Source: Carnegiea gigantea (Eukaryota > Streptophyta > Magnoliopsida > Caryophyllales > Cactaceae). From it: a DNA stretch of 64,000 bases. The stretch is from the NCBI GenBank assembly GCA_029747015.1, contig JAKOGI010003111.1, positions 1 through 64,000 of the forward strand. Direction: 5' to 3'. Shown here one piece after another: positions 35,275 to 46,494 of this stretch (position 1 is the stretch's first letter; the number at the start of each line of letters is the position of its first letter). Both the position numbers and the translations under genes were made by a program. The notes under the pieces are model-generated. The model did not search any database. It was given only the letters and a program-made list of their open reading frames with translations, and was not told where the DNA came from.

Positions 35275-37829
35275 TGTAACGCTCCAAAGATACATCAATT
35301 ACTGTTTGCATTTCTTTTACTAGTTTTCCCCAAATAGGAATGATAACCCAAGTGATTAGGCGTTACTGCCGTCCAAATAAAGACAAGGCTTTACTTGTAC
35401 ATGATAAACTGAGCCATAATAAACAACATTTACCATCAAAGGCATTCAAACCTTTAGAACCTATCAAACCATTTCGACAAATATAGAAAGTTTTTCTAAC
35501 ATCAAAACCATACAAACATGTCAAGGATTACACCAAAATATAGAATTCTGGAAAAAAAAAAAAACAAATACACCCTCAATACCAAAGTATATTCCACAAT
35601 ACGGTGATATAACATCTCAATGATACTCCACCCCCATTTCATAAAGATTTCCCGGCTCACCTATCCTCTTCAGCCCTTCTGCCTGCCTGAGAGTGATTCC
35701 CTGAACACTTTCCCAAAACAAAACATGAAAATATTTTGAAATGTGAGCCGAAGCTCAATACATGCATTCCTGTATTGTTAAACATTCATGGAACAAAAAC
35801 TGGTTGGGCCCGTATTGTAATTCATTTTTAATTAAACACAGGGAATAAGATGAATATGAAACTGCGTTGTCAATTAATATCTGATAATGAACACCTGGTA
35901 ACTGTTACGATCTGAAGATAGGTGTATACCTACCAACCCGATCAGGACCTGGCCTGAAACCGTACAGGTAATTGAAGGGCTATGTCCTATAACTGATAAC
36001 TGATGGGGTCACTAATTATATGATAAATCACTGATTAAACTGATTCATTGATGTATTTACCAAAACATTATAATTTTGATAAATATGTGTTGATTTCTAA
36101 AGATACAAGCAATGAACAAACTTGGAATTTTTAAATGTAAGCTCATGGAATAATAGTATTCACAAAAGTGGAAGAAATGATAGATTAGGCCCGGATTCTG
36201 TACAAAATCATCGTTGTAGGAACATACAGTTAGCAAAAGTATTTATTTCATAGCTAATAATTTAGAAAAAGCAAAGCAAGCATAACAGAGGTTTAAGAAG
36301 AATGACTCATAAGTTAATCATCTAACCTCAGATTGAGACTTAAAACCCCAATATAGAAAGCTTAAGAAGTCCCAAAAATTTTTTATTTAGAACACCAAGT
36401 TTGATTCTCTCAATAAAATTCCCAAAATGAGGCTAAAACGAAAGTATGTCAGTTTTAGTCCATTCCGCGTAGCTTCGATAAAACGATCATAACATTTTCC
36501 ACAGACCTTAGATTAAGGGGATTCAAGAGCACTTTGAAAGCTAACATACTGAGCTATTTACCCACCAAAATCATAATTTTTGGTTGGGCCGTGCATTACC
36601 AGTTTATTGCCAAAATCTGCCCTGTTTTCTTGACATTTCCAGTCCTCACTATTTTAGCTTTTCCCTCTCTTTTTCATACAAATTCTCAACTTAAATCATT
36701 CTTTATAAGCATGTAAGCAAGCTTTGGTCCATCCCAACAGCATACAAAATCACCACACTCAAACTCACTTCATAATCATATCCAAAAGAGATCATTTTTC
36801 AATCAAACACCCATATAAACCAAACTTAAGGCTAAATTAACCCAAACCATGCATTATTTGGCAAAACCCTAGCTTAAAACCAACTTGGACTCCCTCCAAC
36901 TCATGTGAAATCACCAAAAACATCAACATAGACACCAATAGATTAGAAGATGACCAAATCAAAGATAGAACAATTAAAATCCAACACTTTAACAATAAGC
37001 TTGCATGATCAAAGATTAACCCTAACCTAGCATGACCCAACCTCAACACCATCATGATCAACATCAAAATAACTCCTATTTCTTATCAAAACATCATGAT
37101 CAAACTTAAAAACATCAAAACAAGAATCAAAACTAAGATAAAAATCAAAACTAACAAAAACAAATTTCAAGATTACTCACTTTGAGTGCAAATAAGTTGA
37201 AATGCAGATGAGGTTTAGGGGTTTGATGATGGAGGATGATAGCTTGAGGTACTAGGATGTCGGGGGGGTCGAAAACCACCACGGATGGCTAGAAAAGTGG
37301 TCGGAAAACACCTAAAAGGGCTGCTGCCTGTCGTGAGGAGGGGAGAGAGAGGAGAGAGAAGATGAAGTTTTGGACTTGCTTTGAACTTTGTTGACCAATC
37401 TTCTCTTGGCTGAGTTTTTATCTAGTAATGCCGCCTTTTAAACTTACCATGGTTAAGTTAACCATGGTAATTAGTGTGAAATCATAGGCAAACTTATTGG
37501 ACTTCAAAACGGCTGAAATAAATTGGGTTCGGGAATAAAACGCCTCGTAACGATAATATTTTTACGAAACTAAAAATTAAAGCTTTAAAATGTTACGAAA
37601 AACAAAATAAATTACTTAGGTTAAACTTGTTAGGGCCTACTATCAATTCTCCCAAAGTTTTTGTTAATCAATTAAATAAACAATTAAAATCCGAATTGCC
37701 AAGTGAGGGCCCAAATAAAAATTTTCCACCGGGGTGAATAAATGAAATGAGAGAAGAAAAAAAAATTATGAACATGAAGTAATTAAATAAATGAATATAA
37801 TTAAATAATTTTAGGGTTAGGCTATTACA
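35275..37829 (-). repeat. Element C copy 1, 3' LTR
   Basis: It is bounded on the plus strand by TGTAACGCTCC and GGCTATTACA. Length is 2555 bp, matching the other LTR (2573 bp without the SINE). The first 113 bases differ from the other LTR at about 12 sites, so the insertion is old. Short frames inside (36534-36716, 36837-37067) are not genes. Confidence 0.93.
37444..37470. repeat. Perfect 13-base inverted repeat in C LTR
   Basis: Arms TTACCATGGTTAA and TTAACCATGGTAA flank a single G. It is intact in all four C LTRs (also 45964-45990, 53529-53555, 62053-62079), although the LTR pairs have diverged by about 10% elsewhere. On the sense strand it lies just upstream of a TATA-like ATAAAAA and a CT-rich leader, so a promoter-protein site is plausible. 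Confidence 0.8.
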
Positions 37830-37847
37830 GCCTTCCCCCCTTAAAGA
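37830..37847 (-). promoter_or_regulatory. Polypurine tract of element C copy 1
   Basis: Read on the minus strand it is CTTTAAGGGGGGAAGGC, directly before the 3' LTR, and the same as in element A. Confidence 0.9.
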
Positions 37848-37874
37848 GTTTTACCCTCAAAACTTATGACTTTT

Positions 37875-39305
37875 CCATATAATGCAAGATTACCTTAAAT
37901 AATTGTGGATATTTGGCTTTCATTTTCTCTTCGGCCTCCCAAGTAGCTTCTTATGAGGTATGATTTGACCATAGCACTTTGACTAGAGGTATTTGCTCGT
38001 TGCGCAACTATTTAATCCTGCGAGATCGGTTGCTCTTCATACACTAAACCCGCAGTGCGTTCAATAGGTTCATGTACAAAGGCGTGGTTTGAGTCTGGGG
38101 TATACTTTCTAAGTTGAGAGATGTGAAATACGTTATGCACATGTTCTAGCTCTACCGGAAGATCCAGGCAACAGGCTATAGGATTCAACTTTTCGATGAT
38201 TGCATATGGTCTAATATATCGTGGACTCAATTTGCCTCACATCCCGAACCTCTTGATACCCTTAGTTGGCGATACTTTCAGAAAAACTTTATCTCCTACT
38301 TGCAACTCCAAAGGCTTCCTTCTCTTGTCCGCATAACTCCTTTGTCGACTCTGGGCAACCTTAATATGTTCTCGAATCCGTCTTATTATTTCCACAGTTT
38401 CCTGGATCATTTCAGGGCCTAGAATACATGCTTCATCCAAATCACTTCAGCAAAATGGGGTTCTACATTTTCTCCCATATAGAGCCTCAAACGGGGCCAT
38501 GCTGATGGTAGACTGATAGTTGTTGTTATAAGAGAACTTCACCAAAGGCAAATCATCTTCCCATTTTCCTTGGAACATTAATACATAAGCTCTTAACATG
38601 TCTTCTAGAATCTGATTCACTCTTTCCATTTGCCCATATGTTTCAGGGTGATAAAAGCTGCTGAAGTTCAATTTGGTCCCAAAGGCCTTTTGAAGTGCTT
38701 GCTAAAAACGAGCCTAGAATCTTTGATCCCTATCCAATACTATATCTAAGGGGATTCCATATAGTCGGACTATCTCTTTGACGTACAACTAGGCTAGTTT
38801 TTTAACTCCCCAGGTATCTTTGATTGGTAGAAAATGGGCCGACTTGGTAAGCCGATCGACTATAACCCAGATGACATTCTTCTTCGAGGCAGAAAGGGGT
38901 AAACCCATTATAAAGTGCATTAAAATCGAATCCCACTTCCAAGTGGGAATCTCTAGGGGGTCGCAGTTCATCCACGGGACGCTGATGCTCTGCTTTGACT
39001 TTCTGGCAGGTTAGACACTTATCTACATATTCTGCAACCTCCTTTTTCATATTATTCTACCAGAAGTATTATCGTAAATCTCTGTACATCTTGGTGCCTC
39101 CTGGATGCACTGAGTAGCGAGTGTTATGAGCCTCCTCTAGGATCTGTTTCTTTAGTTCCTCATTTCGGGGCACACATAGGCAATTCTGGAATCGCAGGGT
39201 CCCATCCTCATGTACTACAAACTCGGGAGACTTTCCTCTCTCTAGATTTTGTTTTATCCTTTGGAGTTCAGGATCACTTTCTTGGTTCACTCGGATTTCC
39301 TCCAC
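37875..39305 (-). pseudogene. Element C copy 1: integrase and chromodomain (broken)
   Basis: Pieces in coding order. The N-terminal zinc region has H...H in HNTRYSVHPGG (39069-39305) and CLTCQKVKAEHQ (38802-39050). The core has WKWDSI, then MHFIMGLP (38789-38971), VLDRDQRF near 38730, and FSSFYHPETYGQMERVNQ (38447-38671). The C-terminal domain has KRRKPLELQVGDKVFLKVSP (38237-38440) and HVHNVFHISQLRKY (38012-38230). The chromodomain follows a stop, near 37880-38000. The usual first catalytic Asp (MDF in relatives, including element A) is His here. The second Asp and the Glu are readable. Several stops and shifts occur; the same His is in copy 2. Integrase would insert the cDNA; the chromodomain would steer it to heterochromatin. 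Confidence 0.88.
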
Positions 39306-39365
39306 TATGGAAGGCTATAAGGTGAGTGCTGATAATTGAACTCGTACCAGCCTATGGGACACTAG

Positions 39366-40211
39366 TTAAATTCCCAAGTCCTCAAGTTCTTTCAAGAGAC
39401 TCACCTGAGTAATTACAACAATATTTGGGCTATGTTGCACTTTTCCATTTAGGGCATCTGCTATAACATTTGCTTTTCCTGGATGATATTGAATTTGCAA
39501 ATCATAATCCTTAAGTAGCTCAAGCCAACGCCGTTGCCTCAAGTTGAGCTCCTTCTGAGTGAAGATATACCTCAAACTTTGGTGGTCAGTATAAATTTTG
39601 CATGGGACTCCATATAAGTAATGTCTCCAAATTTTTAACGCAAAAACCATGGCTGCTAACTCCAAGTTGTGAGTAGGATAGTTTTTCTGGTAAGGCTTAA
39701 GTTGTCGAGATGGATAAGCTACTACCTTATCTTCCTGCATCAGAGCACACCCTAATCCATTCTTTGAAGCATCACTATAAATGGTATATTCCTCACCTTC
39801 CATTGGTAGCGTTAGGATTAGGGCGGTAGTTAGTCGCTGCCTTAGCTCTTGAAAAGCTTTATCACATTTTTCAGTCCACTCAAACTTGTTCGCTTTCTTC
39901 AACAGATTGGTCATAGGTGAAGCTATCTTTGAAAAGTCCTTGACAAATCTTCGATAGTAACCTGCTAAACCCAGAAAGCTTCTAATCTCAGTGATATTAG
40001 TAGGGCTTGGCCATTCCGTGATTACCTTAACCTTTTGGGGGTCAACTTTGGTTCCTTCTTTTGTAACCACATGTCCCAAGAACATCACTTCTTCCGACCA
40101 AGACTCGTACTTCTTTAATTTTCCATAAAGTTGATGCTCCCTCGGTGTTTGTAACACAATCCTCAAATGATCAGCATGTTCATCTGTCCTTAAAATAGAT
40201 AAGAATGTCAT
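39366..40211 (-). pseudogene. Element C copy 1: RT thumb/connection and RNase H
   Basis: This is the longest frame in the unit (281 codons). Residues 40-110 carry RT thumb motifs ([28 protein letters not shown]). RNase H follows with its acidic residues: Asp in [10 protein letters not shown], Glu in NLELAA, Asp in YTDHQSLRY, and Asp in NVIADAL. The frame is intact, but the first ~30 residues are out of frame with the RT palm upstream, so the start Met is not genuine. The matching frame in copy 2 is shortened by a 2-base insertion near 56190. Confidence 0.9.
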
Positions 40212-40760
40212 CTATGAACACCACCATAAATTTATCTAGGTAGGGTCTAAAGACTCTATTCATAAGATCCACAAAAACTGCAGGAGAATTAGTGAGGCCA
40301 AATGGCATCACTGTAAACTTATAATGACCATACCTAGTTCTAAACACAGTCTTGGGAATATCTTCAGGTTTAACCCTAAGTTGGTGGTACCCTAACCTCA
40401 AATCAATCTTAGAAAAGAATCCTGTTCCTTGTAATTGGTCAAACAAGTCATCTATCCACGATAAAGGGTATTTATTTTTGATGGTGATCTTATTCAACTC
40501 CCTGTAGTCAATGCACAGCCTTAAGGTTCTATCCTTTTTCTTTAAGAACAACACTGGGGCACCCCCATAGTAACACACTTGGCCTAATAAAGCCCTTCTG
40601 CAATAGCTCATCTAACTGAATCTTCAGTTCCTTAAGTTCAGTTGGGGCCATACGATATGGGGCCTTGGAAATAGGTTGGGCATCAGGGTTTAATTCAATT
40701 CCAAAATCAATTTCCCTCTGTGGCAGTAATCCTGATAACTCTTCAGGAAAAACATCCTCA
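40180..40760 (-). pseudogene. Element C copy 1: RT fingers and palm
   Basis: Frame 40180-40611 reads [48 protein letters not shown] and the catalytic FIDDIL. Upstream, in another frame, lies [15 protein letters not shown] and [11 protein letters not shown] (about 40600-40720). A frameshift near 40600 separates them and another separates palm from thumb. The catalytic Asp pair is kept. Confidence 0.9.
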
Positions 40761-40804
40761 AACTCACAGACTACAGGAATATTTTCAGCTTTCTCTTCTT
40801 TGGC

Positions 40805-41119
40805 TTAGGTGTCCATAGCATAACACCAATATCCCAGACATCCTTGACATAATAGCTTACTTGCTTTCATAGTAGAAATTAAGAGATAGGATTTTTCCTC
40901 TCTCTGCTCATAGAAAAATACTTCTCCCCCTTTTTTGTCTTTCAAAATAACCTTAAGATCCTCACAGTCAATCTTAGCTCCATAGGTGTATAACCAGCTC
41001 ATTCCCAAATTGATGTCAAAATTAGACAAATTAAATTGAATCAAATCCACAGGGTAGGTGGTTCCACCAATGATAATGGGAACTAATTTATAGGAGATAG
41101 GGCATTCAATCACAATCAT
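40805..41119 (-). pseudogene. Element C copy 1: protease C-terminal half and linker
   Basis: NFDINLGMSWLYTYGAKIDC is the conserved protease C-terminal strand (family ILGMDWL..Y.A.IDC). The frame ends at TAA (40803-40805) after YAMDT. Copy 2 has CAA there and runs on into the RT entry, so this stop arose after the duplication or is a haplotype difference. Upstream, a stop and shift near 41120-41175 detach it from the active-site half. Confidence 0.85.
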
Positions 41120-41171
41120 TAGGTAGCTTGATCCTATAATTGATTTCCATCCTCCTATCTTCCAAGTTCAA

Positions 41172-41846
41172 TTACATGGCAGATCGGGTGGATATAAATG
41201 AATGAGTAGCACCCGAATTAAATAATACACAAAATGGCTTTGAATTTAAAAAGAGAGTTTCAATGACTACTATACCAGAGGTGGCAGCTTCTTTCTTACT
41301 CATTACATACGCCCGTCCTACTACTGCAGGCCTTGGTGGTGGGGCCCCTTGGCGAGATAGGGCCAAGGGTTTTGATGCCCCTTTGTCTACAGCCTTCATC
41401 CGTCGGGGGCATGCAGCAATCAGGTGTTCAGGGCTTCCACACCGCATACACTTATTAGTTCCTACTCGGCATTTAAGGGTGGTGTGATTTGTTCTACCAC
41501 ACTTCGCACAGGGTGCTGTCGAGCCTACAGGACGGCTCTTAGGGGGAACAGGAGTAGGTTTCTTCTGGTTCTGGTTCACACTCTCACTCGGAGTTCCTCG
41601 CTTAAACCCCTTTCTCTTTTGGTTGATTGGATTCAGTGCTCTCAACTCCGTCTTCACTCGTTCCACTTCAGCCGCTCGTTCATATAGTTCTTGGAAAGTG
41701 AAAATTGGTTGTCCAGCTAACTGATTTCGAATATAGAACACCAAACCCTCTTCAAATCTCCTCATTTTCAACCTTTCAGATGATACAAAATCAGGAACAA
41801 AACTAGATAATTCTGTGAACTTACTGATGTACTGCATCACAGTCAT
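41172..41846 (-). pseudogene. Element C copy 1: gag C-terminus, zinc knuckles and protease active site
   Basis: A 224-codon frame with capsid end (SKFTELSSFVPDFV), basic linker, and two CCHC zinc knuckles of C-X2-C-X4-H-X4-C form (CAKCGRTNHTTLKC and CMRCGSPEHLIAAC). The protease start reads FNSGATHSFIS. The family has DSGATHSF, so the catalytic Asp is Asn, in both copies. It differs from copy 2 at five residues and two silent sites. Gag packages RNA; the knuckles bind it. Confidence 0.92.
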
Positions 41847-41983
41847 GGTGCACTTATCTTCAGCTTCATAAATTCTTTCTTCCTTTACCTTTGGACCACA
41901 ACTGGGTAGAATTTTTCCCCTAACTCACTCAGGAATTTATTCCAGGTAAATTCAGGCCCTACGAGCTTATCCTTAGTAGTATT

Positions 41984-42427
41984 CTACCAAATTTCAGCTT
42001 CACCAGTCAAATAATACGTCCCAATATTTACTTTCTTTCCTTCTGGCACCTCTACTACTGTAAAGATTTTCTCCATTCCTCTTATCCATTCCTCCACTAC
42101 TACTGGATCATAAGATCCGTCATAAACTTTAGGGTTGCATCGGGCCACCCTATCCGCTAATTTATCCTCTTTAGGAGGGGCTTCAGTAGGTACTTGGAGA
42201 ATCCGCTTCATCAATTCAGCTACTAAGGCCGGCCAGTAGTTCGGGTCCCCAATGTTGTGATCTATCTCAGAAGGGATCGGTGACATTTGGCCAAAATTTG
42301 GTGGCACATGATGGGAGGCTTGATCACCTGATCCCTGGCCATGATCCGAGATTTCCTCTATATGAACCTCTTCATTGTTGTGCACTGATTCGGACATTCT
42401 GATTGTACATGAAACGAAACAATTCAA
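41984..42427 (-). pseudogene. Element C copy 1: gag N-terminal part
   Basis: 147 codons from MNCFVS (possibly starting at the internal MSESVHNN) to YLTGEAEIW, where a TAG replaces the second Trp of the WW pair kept in element A. A further frameshift near 41885 precedes the next gag frame. EEWIRGMEKIFTVVEVPEG identifies the plant retrotransposon gag family. Confidence 0.88.
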
Positions 42428-42832
42428 TCACTGGAATACTCAAACATATAAGATAAGCATGCCCAACAACCACATTTAACATAACTCAAAGATTATGGAA
42501 AACAACCCAAAGTTTCATTATATCATTTCATAACTGCTTATTTACATACATAACTGCTTATTTATACACATGATCAACAAAACATACTACATCTACCTAA
42601 CTAGGCAAAGTCAGTTTTAACTCCTAACTCAACCCCAAATACTAACTAGCCCAAAGATACTAGGTCCTTCACATAACCAAAAAGAAATATGGACCATGTC
42701 ATGACGGTCGGAATGGATCTAACTAACTATATACAATGTCACATCCAATACAAAATATATCCATCCCAACCGACCATACTATAAACAAATAGGGCTCAAA
42801 AGAAAACTACTATCACTAACCCCTAGACCCAC
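42428..42832. other. Spacer between extra frame and gag of element C copy 1
   Basis: About 400 bases without coding motif. It contains a short direct repeat, CATAACTGCTTATTTA, at about 42530 and 42550. It could be gag leader or an intron; I see nothing decisive. Confidence 0.5.
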
Positions 42833-43576
42833 CTAACGATCCCTAGATGGATTGTAATCCCGGTCAGAGTCATCATCAAGTTTTTTGCCTGAATCAAAGC
42901 TACTAGTAGATGCCTCTAATTCGGCATCACCAACCTCCTGCTGAACCTGTTGCTCCTGCTCATCCTGTAACTCTGCCATCAACTCATCAGCCTCCTGTTC
43001 CCATTGCTGCTCTACCCCTAGCTTGTCAATGTATTGATCCTCCTCGGGATCCTCCTCCTCTACCTGGTGGCCCTCATCCCTAGAACTAATCACCACTACA
43101 TCAGGGGTGTCGGGGAGGTCTATCACTACGTGAGCCTCTCCAGGACTATTGGGCATCAGTGGGGTACCTGGTGCGGGCGGGGAAGGTGGCCCCTGTGCTA
43201 GTGCTGGGGATGCAGGCGGGGGAGGTGCATGATATAGCGGAAAGACATACTGTAGTGTTACCATGGTGATCTCCCTGTGATCGAACTCTTCCCTCAATAA
43301 CAACTCGGTAGCGAGTGTAGTCCATGCCCCCTGGGCCTGAAACCTAGGCCCGTCCCAACCAGGGTTCCCTGTTACCATATAGTGACGATAACGAAGCCTA
43401 AATTACACCCATTGATGAACTATGGGTAAGGGCCACAGTAGTCTATGCCCACGAACTGTGACACTGTGAAACTCAGAGAAAGAGTCCTGTACATGGACCT
43501 CTATACTAGCATGCAACAGTGCAATGTGAGTAGCTATAGATGCAACCATCATCAAGTTAACAGCATAAGGGTCCTT
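42833..43576 (-). CDS. Extra pre-gag frame of element C copy 1 (unknown function, probably spliced)
   Basis: I do not recognise this protein. The frame opens right after a splice-acceptor match (TTTTTCTTTGTTAG, sense) and runs 247 codons with one TAA at codon 58 (43403-43405). From Met 67 (43378) it is fully open for 181 residues. Features: VRGHRLLW before the TAA; YRHYMVTGNPGWDG around the Met; a proline-rich stretch (PPPPASPALAQGPP); a long Glu/Gln/Asp-rich acidic section; and a charged end (DDDSDRDYNPSRDR). No membrane segment or zinc finger. The start of the open part is uncertain because exon 1 was not identified. Against copy 2 the 181 residues are identical with five silent base changes. 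Element A keeps an acceptor plus MDPYNV. Alternatives are an accessory retrotransposon protein or a captured host exon. Confidence 0.55.
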
Positions 43577-43785
43577 CTAACAAAGAAAAACATATATGAG
43601 AAGCATACATAACCATCATGAAGGAACATGCAAATGTAAGCAACCTGCATTTCTAATATCGTCACTACACTTCTAATATCACTCTAGCAGCATAAAATGG
43701 CTCTCACTACCTACCATTCTCACCTTCTTATTTCTAAACTCCACATTCCACAAAAAAAATTTCAACCTATCTTTGATACCAAATC
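43577..43785 (-). promoter_or_regulatory. Element C copy 1 leader, primer binding site and candidate intron
   Basis: TGGTATCAAAG (sense; 43781 down to 43771) lies four bases inside the LTR. It is an initiator-Met primer site with one change from TGGTATCAGAG. The rest has possible 5' splice sites (AAG/GTGAGA, CAG/GTTGCT) and ends in the acceptor before 43576, so it could be largely intron. Confidence 0.7.
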
Positions 43786-46494
43786 TGTAACGCCCTAAAG
43801 ATACGTCAATCACTGTTTGCATTTCTTACACTAGTTTTCCCCAAATAGGAATGCTAACCCAAATGATTAGGCATTACTGCCGTTCAAACAAGGACAAGGC
43901 TTTACTTGTACATGATAAACTGAGCCATAATAAACAACATTTACCATCAAAGGCATTCAAAACATTACAACCTATCAAACCATTTCGATAAATATAGAAA
44001 GTTTTTCTAACATCAAAACCATACAAACATGTCAAGGATTACACCAAAATATAGAATTCTGGGGGGAAAAAAAACAAATACAGCCTCAATACCAAAGTAT
44101 ATTCCATAATACGGTGATATAACATCTCAATGATACTACACCCCCATTTCATAAAGATTTCCCGGCTCACTTATCCTCTTCAGCCATTCTGCCTGCCTGA
44201 GGGTGATTCCCTGAACACTTTCCCAAAACAAAACATGAAAACATTTTGAAATGTGAGCTGAAGCTCAATACATGCATTCCTGTATTGTTAAACATTTATG
44301 GGACAAAAACTAGTTGGGCCCGTATTACAATTCATTTTTAATTAAACACAGGGAATAAGATGAATATGAAACCGCATCGTCAATTAATATCTGATAGTGA
44401 ACCCCTGGTAACTGTTACGATCTAAAGATAGGCGTACAACTGCCAAGCCGATCGAGACCTGGCCTGAAGCCGCGCGGGTAACTGAAGGGTTATGCCGTGT
44501 AACTGATAACTGATGGGGTCCCTAATTATGTAATAAATCACTGATTAAACTGATTCATTGATGTACTTACCAAAACATTATAATCTTGATAAATATGTGT
44601 TGATTTCTAAAGATACAAGCAATGAACGTATCTGAAATTTTTAAATGTAAGCTCACGGGATAATATTATAAACAAAAGTGGAAGGAATCATAGATTAGGC
44701 CTGGATTCTGTACAAAATTATCGTTGTAGGAACATACGATCAGCAAAAGTATTTATTTCACAGCTAATAATTTAGAAAAAGCAAAGTAAGCATAACCGAG
44801 GCTTAGGAAGAATAACTCATAACATAATCATGTGACCTTGGATTGCGACTCAAAACCCCAATATAGAAAGATTAAGAAGTCCCAAAAATCTTTCATTTAG
44901 AACACCAAGCTTGCTTCCCTCAATAGAATTCCCAAAATGAGGCTAGAACTAAAGCATGCCAGTTTTGGTTCATTCTGCACAGTTTCGGTAAAACGATCAT
45001 AACGTTTTCCACAGACCTCCGATTAAGGCGATTCAAGAGCCCTTTGAAAGCTAACACACTGAGCTATTTACCCACCAAAAAGCATAATTTTTGGCAGGGC
45101 CATGCATTACCAGTTTATTGCCAAATTCTGCCCTGTTTTCTTAAAATTACCAGCCCTCACAATTTTAGCTTTTCCCTCTCTTTTTCACACAAATTCTCAA
45201 CTTAAACCATTCTTTAAGAGCATGTAAGCAAGCTTCGGTCCATCCCAACAGCATGCAAAATCACCACACTCAAACTCACTTCATAATCATATCCAAAAGA
45301 GATCATTTTTCAATCAAACACCCACATAAACCAAGCTTAAGGCTAAATAAATCCAAACCATGCATTATTTGCCAAAACCGTAGTTTAAGACCAACTTGGA
45401 CTCTCTCCAACTCATGTGAAATCACCAAAAACATCAACATAGACACCGATAGATTCGAAGATGATCAAATCAAAGATAGAACAATCAAAATCCAACACTT
45501 TACCATTAAGCTTGCATAATCAAAGATTAACCCTGACCTAGCATGACCCAACTTCAACACCACCATGATCAACATCAAAATAACTCTTATTTCTTATCAA
45601 AATATCATGATCAACACTCAAAAACATCAAAACAAGAATCAAAACTAAGATAAAAATCAAAGCCAACAAAAACAAATTTCAAGATTACTCATTTTGAGTG
45701 CAAATAAGTTGAGATGCAGATGAGGTTTAGGGGTTTTGATGATGGAGGATGATAGCTTGAGGTACTAGGATGTCGGGGGGGTCGAAAACCACCAGGGCTG
45801 CCAAAAAAGTGGTCGAAAAACACCTAAAAGGGCTGTCCAGCTGTTGCCTGCTGTGAGGAGGGGAGAGAGAGGATAGAGAAGATGAAGTTTTGGATTTGCT
45901 TTGCACTTTGTTGACTAATCTTCTCTTGGCTGAGTTTTTATCTAGTAATGCCACCGTTTAAACTTACCATGGTTAAGTTAACCATGGTAATTAGTGTCAA
46001 ATCATAGGCAAACTTATTGGGCTTTAAAACGGCCGAAATAAATTGGGTTCGGGAATAAAACGCTTCGTAATGATAATGTTTTTACGAAACTAAAAATTAC
46101 AACTTTGAAATGTTACGAAAAACAAAATAAATTACTTAGGTTAAACTCGTTAGGGCCTACTATCAATTCTCCTAAAGTTTTTGTTAATTAATTAAATAAA
46201 CAATTAAAATCCGACATGGAATCAGCCGCTGACAAAATCAGGTTAGGTTGTCTACAATTCACCCCTTGGGCTACAGCCCTTCCTCGGACCCTGCGTGAAC
46301 GCAGAATGCTTATGCACTAGCCTGCCCTTTTTTAAACAATTAAAATTCGAATTGCCAAGTGATGGACCAAATAAAATTTTTCCACCAGGGTGAATAAATG
46401 AAATAAATGAAATGAGAGAAGGAAAAAAAATTATGAACATGAAGTAAGTAGATAAATGAACATAATTAAATAATTTTAGGATTGGGCTATTATA
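43786..46494 (-). repeat. Element C copy 1, 5' LTR
   Basis: Plus-strand ends are TGTAACGCCCT and GGGCTATTATA; the last bases were CA in relatives, now TA. Length is 2709 bp including a SINE insertion. On the sense strand a TATA-like ATAAAAA near 45940 and a CT-rich leader near 45850-45900 mark the likely promoter. Frames at 45253-45519 and 45727-45954 lie in this LTR and are not genes. Confidence 0.93.
46215..46333 (+). mobile_element. Truncated SINE, Au-like, in C 5' LTR (copy 1)
   Basis: A 119-base insertion is absent from the other LTR and ends in GCCTGCCCTTTTTT. It is flanked by 17-base duplications, AAACAATTAAAATCCGA (46198-46214) and the same with one change (46334-46350). The words GTCTACAATTCACCCCTTGG, CCCTTCCTCGGACCCTGCG and the T-rich end resemble the 3' half of the plant Au SINE as I remember it. 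The tRNA-derived head is missing. A minus frame at 46252-46551 crossing it is chance. Confidence 0.75.

Larger units (their letters stand above)
35275..46494 (-). mobile_element. Element C copy 1: Ty3/Gypsy chromovirus (Tekay/Del-like)
   Basis: On the minus strand: 5' LTR, primer site, an extra frame, gag, protease, RT, RNase H, integrase, chromodomain, purine tract, 3' LTR. It lies inside a Copia pol gene. The target duplication reads ACATG at 35270-35274 and ACACG at 46495-46499, one CG-to-TG change apart. The domain order with integrase after RNase H is Gypsy. The end with LVKVLW.NH..EATWE is a chromodomain, as in Tekay/Del-type chromoviruses. The element is defective. Confidence 0.93.

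Noticed and set aside
41263..41687. Plus-strand frames opposite C gag (also 57321-57774) and opposite integrase (38820-39014, 54905-55099)
   Set aside because: They are antisense shadows of gag, protease and integrase coding sequence, which is identified by zinc knuckles and conserved motifs on the minus strand.
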